DNA of 7,148 bases from a candidate division CSSED10-310 bacterium (GTDB taxonomy: Bacteria > CSSED10-310 > JAFGDC01): the NCBI GenBank assembly GCA_016932295.1, contig JAFGDC010000162.1, positions 1 to 7,148 of the forward strand. The letters are read 5' to 3'. How positions within the stretch are numbered: the first letter of the stretch is position 1; every line of letters starts with the position of its first letter. Both the position numbers and the translations under genes were made by a program. The notes beneath the pieces were generated by a model. It saw only the letters and a list, made by a program, of their open reading frames with translations. It made no database searches and was not told the origin of the DNA. Positions 6,016 through 7,148 of this stretch are shown here, piece by piece.

Positions 6016-7148
6016 GGGTGCGGGGACCGGCGCGGAGGGGGCAGGAAAACGTCCGGTACCGGCAGCCAGCGAGCCATTTTCACGCCGAAGGCTGATCCGT
6101 ACGCTTGCCGTGGGATTCATGCCCATCCTCGTGTATATCCTCATCGAAGGAGGTGTAACCAAGGTATACGGCGAGCAGACCGGGATCAAGGCTGGTCTCG
6201 CCTTTGCCCTTCTTTTCGGAATGGGCGCTTTCGGGATGGTCTGGATCCGGGAGCGTCGCCTGGATGGCTTGGTTCTCCTGGATACGCTGCTGCTCATGCT
6301 TATGGGAGGTCTTTCCCTTGGTCTGAACGATCCGTTGCTGTTCAAGCTCAAGCCTGCTCTCATCGAGGCTGTGCTGCTGGTGTTGATCGGTTTGACCGCG
6401 TTCACCTCCCATACTCTCCTGATCGACATGGGCGGCCGCTATCTCAAGGGCGTGTCGTTCAGCGAAGAACAGCTTGGTTCCATGCGGCGCATGATGCGAA
6501 TGATGTTCATGCTGATCCTGGTCCATATCGTCCTGATCGTGTATTCAGCCGCGGCCATGGACAGGAAATGGTGGGCTTTTATCAGCGGCCCCCTCTTCTA
6601 TGTGGCGCTCCTGGCCGTGCCGGCCGCCTCGTTCGTACGAACGCGTTTCACGGAAATGAGGGGTAATGGCGCTCGGTTGTTGCTGGTCGATGATACCGGC
6701 CGGCCGTTGGGTGGTATACGTCCCGGACGATCTGCGGCGGCTGCCGGCGGTCGCCTGGCCGGGTTGGTCATGCTGGTAGTGGATGATAGAGGGGGTGTCC
6801 TTCTGTGTCCGCACGATCGCGATTCCGGCGATGCTGGGGTGATATGGGGAACCCCGGTGCAGGGGCTGGTACCGGCAGGGCTGGCCTGGGAGGATTTTAT
6901 CACCGCTCTCGTGGAGGTCCGGTTGGCGCGCCGGCGGATTCCGTTCGAGGAACTGGGGTATCTGAACCTTGATGATGAACGGGGTAATGGTGCGCGGCGT
7001 TTGCATCTGAGAATGTATCGCGGCTTCGGCGCAAGCCTGCGGGGAGTGGACGATGGCCGCGCTGGGAGTTTTGTGGACTTCCGGGAAGTCTCCCAACTGT
7101 GTGCCGGCACCCGGCTGGATTTGTTCACTCACTTGGCGGTTACCTCCT
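6008..7148 (+). CDS. IspZ/YciB-like membrane protein fused to a degenerate Nudix-like domain (3' end outside window)
   Basis: An open frame starts at ATG 6008, inside the end of the hydrolase gene (8-base overlap), and runs without a stop to the window edge, showing 380 residues. After a polar N-terminus (1-28) come about six hydrophobic segments, near 29-46, 60-79, 86-106, 116-135, 165-183 and 189-209. The loop GGLSLGLND..LFKLKPALIEA (100-121) resembles the signature region of the septation protein IspZ/YciB, an inner-membrane protein linked to the cell-division and envelope machinery. Residues 222-380 are soluble and follow the order of isopentenyl-diphosphate-isomerase-like Nudix proteins: LLLVDDTGRPLGG (224-236), LVMLVVDDRGGVLL (253-266), W280-G-T-P-V-Q-G, and a late FVDFREVSQL (355-364). 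The Nudix box itself lacks the expected REUxEE glutamates, so hydrolysis is unlikely. No good ribosome binding site is seen, so translation is probably coupled to the hydrolase. IspZ-like call fairly likely; Nudix-like call moderate. Confidence 0.75.
   Translation, partial: MSEGAGTGAEGAGKRPVPAASEPFSRRRLIRTLAVGFMPILVYILIEGGVTKVYGEQTGIKAGLAFALLFGMGAFGMVWIRERRLDGLVLLDTLLLMLMGGLSLGLNDPLLFKLKPALIEAVLLVLIGLTAFTSHTLLIDMGGRYLKGVSFSEEQLGSMRRMMRMMFMLILVHIVLIVYSAAAMDRKWWAFISGPLFYVALLAVPAASFVRTRFTEMRGNGARLLLVDDTGRPLGGIRPGRSAAAAGGRLAGLVMLVVDDRGGVLLCPHDRDSGDAGVIWGTPVQGLVPAGLAWEDFITALVEVRLARRRIPFEELGYLNLDDERGNGARRLHLRMYRGFGASLRGVDDGRAGSFVDFREVSQLCAGTRLDLFTHLAVTS

Noticed and set aside
5539..6429. Minus-strand frame of 296 codons across the hydrolase and membrane-protein genes
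   Set aside because: Its Arg/Ser/Pro-rich translation has no domain character, and both plus-strand genes beneath it have convincing motifs and continuous coding.
6545..7132. Two overlapping minus-strand frames (to 195 codons) in the last 600 bases
   Set aside because: They mirror the plus-strand membrane-protein frame, which lacks a stop only because the window ends. The plus-strand translation shows helices and Nudix-like motifs; the minus ones show none.

Overview
The window is a gene-dense, moderately GC-rich bacterial chromosomal segment in which every supported gene lies on the + strand. It suggests a Gram-negative bacterium. There are Sec-exported proteins, a VWA protein of the 'VWFA-related' type that is common in Acidobacteriota and related deep lineages, and an inner-membrane protein resembling the septation protein IspZ/YciB. 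The promoter at 873-901 is textbook sigma70. The sequence does not fix the phylum. I lean to an acidobacterial, deltaproteobacterial or candidate-phylum relative, with low confidence. I see no mobile elements, CRISPR arrays, phage genes or RNA genes.

Layout. (1) 1-465 is the 3' end of a TPR-like protein gene. (2) 466-620 is an intergenic region with a probable promoter, followed by khpA (621-854), a stand-alone KH-domain RNA-binding protein. (3) 873-1623 is a self-contained transcription unit. It has a perfect TTGACA-N17-TATAAT promoter, a small secreted protein with Ig-like character (984-1574), and a strong intrinsic terminator (1595-1623). (4) 1659 to the window end is a compact four-gene operon: an exported double-domain M16 zinc metallopeptidase, a VWA-domain protein with a complete metal site, a cytoplasmic alpha/beta hydrolase, and a membrane protein cut by the window end. 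That last protein joins an IspZ/YciB-like six-helix region to a Nudix-like domain that has lost its catalytic box. It has no stop codon inside the window.

How the genes may work together. The operon genes are packed with gaps or overlaps of 32 nt or less, so they are probably co-transcribed. Two products act outside the cytoplasm (peptidase, VWA protein), one sits in the membrane and one is cytoplasmic, which suggests an envelope-related role. No pathway can be named from sequence alone. The most unusual item is the IspZ-like/degenerate-Nudix fusion. The most striking regulatory item is the consensus promoter plus terminator around the small secreted protein.
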